DNA of 15,257 nucleotides from Bacteroidaceae bacterium (GTDB lineage Bacteria > Bacteroidota > Bacteroidia > Bacteroidales > Bacteroidaceae). Under the pieces are notes generated by a model, which was given only the letters and a program-made list of their open reading frames with translations, was not told where the DNA came from and made no database searches. The stretch covers positions 1-15,257 of the forward strand of contig JAEEOD010000040.1 in the NCBI GenBank assembly GCA_016284115.1, read 5' to 3'. Positions 14,037-15,257 of the stretch are shown piece after piece (positions within the stretch are counted from its first letter, which is position 1; every line of letters begins with the position of its first letter). A program made the translations under genes and the position numbers.

Positions 14037-14939
14037 ATGAAAAAATATTGTTTGGCATTGAACATGTTAGCTATGGTCACTGCTTTTTTAATAGGGTGTA
14101 AATCCGAAAGCCCTACACAGTTTGTACTTGCAACTTATAACATTCGTTTTGAGGGGCAAGGTGATTATGATAATGGTAACGGATGGTCAACAAGACGTGA
14201 TTATGTATCACAATTGATCCTTTTCCATGATTTTGATATCTTTGGAACACAAGAAGGATTGCATAATCAGTTGGAGGACTTGAAGGAAAGATTGCCTGGA
14301 TTCGATTATATCGGTGTGGGCCGTACTGATGGAAAACAAGAGGGTGAGTATGCTGCCATTTTCTATCGTACAGATATGTTTGAGGTGCTGGATCATGGAG
14401 ACTTCTGGCTCTCTACAGATACCGAAAAACCTAATGTAGGATGGGATGCTGCTTTGCCTCGCATCTGTACTTGGGGTAAGTTTCGCATGAAAGATACTGG
14501 TTTCACCTTTATTTATTATAACTTGCATATGGATCATATTGGCGTAGTGGCAAGGGCCGAGAGTGCCAAGTTGATTCTGAAACGAGTGACAGAAAACCCA
14601 GAGAAGTTGCCAGCTATCTTGTCGGGCGATTTCAATATCGACCAAAACAATGAATCTTTCAAGTTGATAGACAACTCTGGCATTATGTCTGACTCTTACC
14701 GTATTGCTGACTTCAAATATATCACTAATGGTACGTATAATGGGTTTAGTCCGGCAAGTCCAAGCAAAGATGAGAGAATCGACCATATTTTCTTGACAAA
14801 AGACTTCCATGTATATAAATATGGTGTACTGACTGATGTCTATTATAGCGAAACTGAAGATGCCGATGGCAATAAAACCAGGGTGGCTCGCACTCCTTCC
14901 GATCATTTCCCTGTAAAAATAGTATTAGAAGTGAAATAA
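14037..14939 (+). CDS. Lipoprotein of the endonuclease/exonuclease/phosphatase (EEP) family
   Basis: From ATG 14037 the 300-residue product has a signal segment (about 4-19) ending in lipobox LIGC with Cys21, so it is an exported lipoprotein. The EEP fold residues are in order: N35 in TYNIRFEG, E73 in GTQEG, Y110, H164 in YNLHMDH, D198 and N200 in SGDFNID, D249-H250 in RIDHIF and D289-H290 in TPSDHFPV. The complete Mg-dependent site indicates an active phosphodiesterase or phosphatase. Bacteroides proteins of this group are often annotated as endonuclease/exonuclease/phosphatase; the substrate (nucleic acid, phospholipid or sugar phosphate) cannot be told. A GTG at 14013, overlapping the HMA gene, is a less likely start because it would add residues before the signal. 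A strong hairpin follows. Confidence 0.9.
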   Translation: MKKYCLALNMLAMVTAFLIGCKSESPTQFVLATYNIRFEGQGDYDNGNGWSTRRDYVSQLILFHDFDIFGTQEGLHNQLEDLKERLPGFDYIGVGRTDGKQEGEYAAIFYRTDMFEVLDHGDFWLSTDTEKPNVGWDAALPRICTWGKFRMKDTGFTFIYYNLHMDHIGVVARAESAKLILKRVTENPEKLPAILSGDFNIDQNNESFKLIDNSGIMSDSYRIADFKYITNGTYNGFSPASPSKDERIDHIFLTKDFHVYKYGVLTDVYYSETEDADGNKTRVARTPSDHFPVKIVLEVK

Positions 14940-14976
14940 GCGTTTTGCTTATTACGCTATAAAACAAAGTGTTGTA

Positions 14977-15015
14977 ATTTTGGGCGAAAAATATTTTGAA
15001 TTTTTCGCCCAAAAT
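14977..15015. terminator. Strong intrinsic terminator after the EEP lipoprotein
   Basis: ATTTTGGGCGAAAAAT (14977-14992) and ATTTTTCGCCCAAAAT (15000-15015) form a perfect 16-bp stem with a 7-base loop. The A/T-rich arms give a U-rich 3' side on either strand, so it could act in both directions. Confidence 0.8.
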
Positions 15016-15016
15016 A

Positions 15017-15048
15017 TTTGTGTATTCGGAAATAAGTCCCTACCTTTG
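15017..15048 (+). promoter_or_regulatory. Near-consensus promoter driving the right-edge RNA
   Basis: TTTG at 15017-15020 and TACCTTTG at 15041-15048 are exactly 20 bases apart, the best promoter match in the window. The predicted start is near 15055. No open frame of useful length follows before the window ends. Confidence 0.7.
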
Positions 15049-15079
15049 CATCCGCTTTCCGCAAGGGATGCTTTTTTTT
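15048..15079 (+). terminator. Hairpin plus T8 overlapping the promoter
   Basis: GCATCC (15048-15053) and GGATGC (15066-15071) enclose a 12-base loop and are followed by eight T residues (15072-15079). A transcript reading through from the left would form it. One started at about 15055 would lack the 5' arm. An alternative small stem with a GCAA tetraloop (15057-15068) is still available to that transcript. Confidence 0.5.
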
Positions 15080-15211
15080 AGTTCTATGAAATACTGATGT
15101 ACAGAGGACAGGCAGCTATCCGGTATTCGTTTTTTCAGAGCTGTTACCGGATGTCTGAAGATAAGGTGTTATAATACATGAACGACCGTCAAAGGTGATT
15201 TGCCTTTTTTT
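15055..15211 (+). ncRNA. Candidate stand-alone structured small RNA, 6S-like rod
   Basis: A strong promoter precedes and a T-tailed hairpin (15191-15211) ends this stretch, with no usable open frame in it. It folds by eye into one long rod: outer stem GTTC(t)ATG (15081-15088) with CATGAAC (15177-15183), AATAC (15090-15094) with GTGTT (15166-15170), GGACA (15106-15110) with TGTCT (15152-15156), and apical ATCCGGTA (15118-15125) with TACCGGAT (15145-15152). Asymmetric internal bubbles separate the stems. CAGCT (15113-15117) could alternatively pair with AGCTG (15139-15143), giving a pseudoknot with the apical stem. A rod with bubbles resembles 6S RNA. The promoter-to-terminator layout also fits the Bacteroidales-1 RNA described for this order. 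I cannot match the sequence to either from memory. Confidence 0.5.
15191..15211 (+). terminator. Hairpin terminator of the right-edge RNA
   Basis: AAAGG (15191-15195) and CCTTT (15203-15207) make a short stem with a 7-base loop, continuing into a run of seven T residues (15205-15211). The stem is weak but the T-tract is good. Confidence 0.5.
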
Positions 15212-15257
15212 ATATTACGGACAGTCCTGACAGATTCAGACAATGTTTCCCCGGCAT

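Noticed and set aside
14208..14906. Minus-strand open frame of 232 codons opposite the EEP lipoprotein
   Set aside because: The plus-strand gene has all catalytic motifs in order; the opposite frame has no signal, motif or ribosome site.
1..15257. CRISPR array, insertion sequence or prophage
   Set aside because: No regularly spaced repeats, no transposase or integrase frame and no phage gene is visible.

Overview
The window reads as chromosomal DNA of a Bacteroidales bacterium, most likely from or near Bacteroides/Phocaeicola. Three things point there. Most intergenic regions carry the Bacteroidetes -7 box TAnnTTTG, often with TTTG or TTG about 20 bases upstream, and classical Shine-Dalgarno sites are rare. 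The proteins have the Bacteroidetes form (long DnaE, RF2 with SPY in place of SPF, a small membrane protein resembling DUF4834 after pssA). The gene order is largely housekeeping, with no phage genes, transposase or CRISPR array.

Left part (1-5356). A minus-strand pair encodes a long-chain acyl-CoA ligase and release factor 2 (prfB). RF2 shows an in-frame TAA just after the GGQ motif, and RF2-like sequence continues in frame to the window edge. Divergent from this pair is a tight plus-strand operon: an M20 deacylase of ArgE type, the YraN nuclease-like protein, a BirA-type biotin ligase without a DNA-binding domain, and the tRNA adenosine deaminase TadA.

Middle (5349-11636). A minus-strand phosphatidylethanolamine operon (psd, pssA, small membrane protein) collides tail to tail with tadA. 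The divergent dnaE encodes the replicative polymerase with a complete PHP metal site. It is followed by thioredoxin (trxA) and a very acidic conserved-looking protein, then a strong hairpin terminator.

Right part (11657-15257). A small minus-strand lipoprotein is separated by 547 non-coding bases from a minus-strand operon of a membrane-anchored four-cysteine protein, the t6A ATPase TsaE and an Imm17-like membrane protein. The 547-base gap holds a hairpin terminator, perfect inverted and direct repeats, and what looks like a decayed dispersed repeat. The TsaE operon shares interlocked, symmetric divergent promoters with a plus-strand pair: a CxxC heavy-metal-associated protein and a lipoprotein phosphatase/nuclease of the EEP fold.

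At the right edge, after a 16-bp terminator hairpin, a near-consensus promoter drives what appears to be a stand-alone structured small RNA of roughly 150-160 nt. It ends in its own T-tailed hairpin and has a 6S-like rod shape. This RNA, the RF2 in-frame stop and the interlocked promoters are the observations most worth checking.
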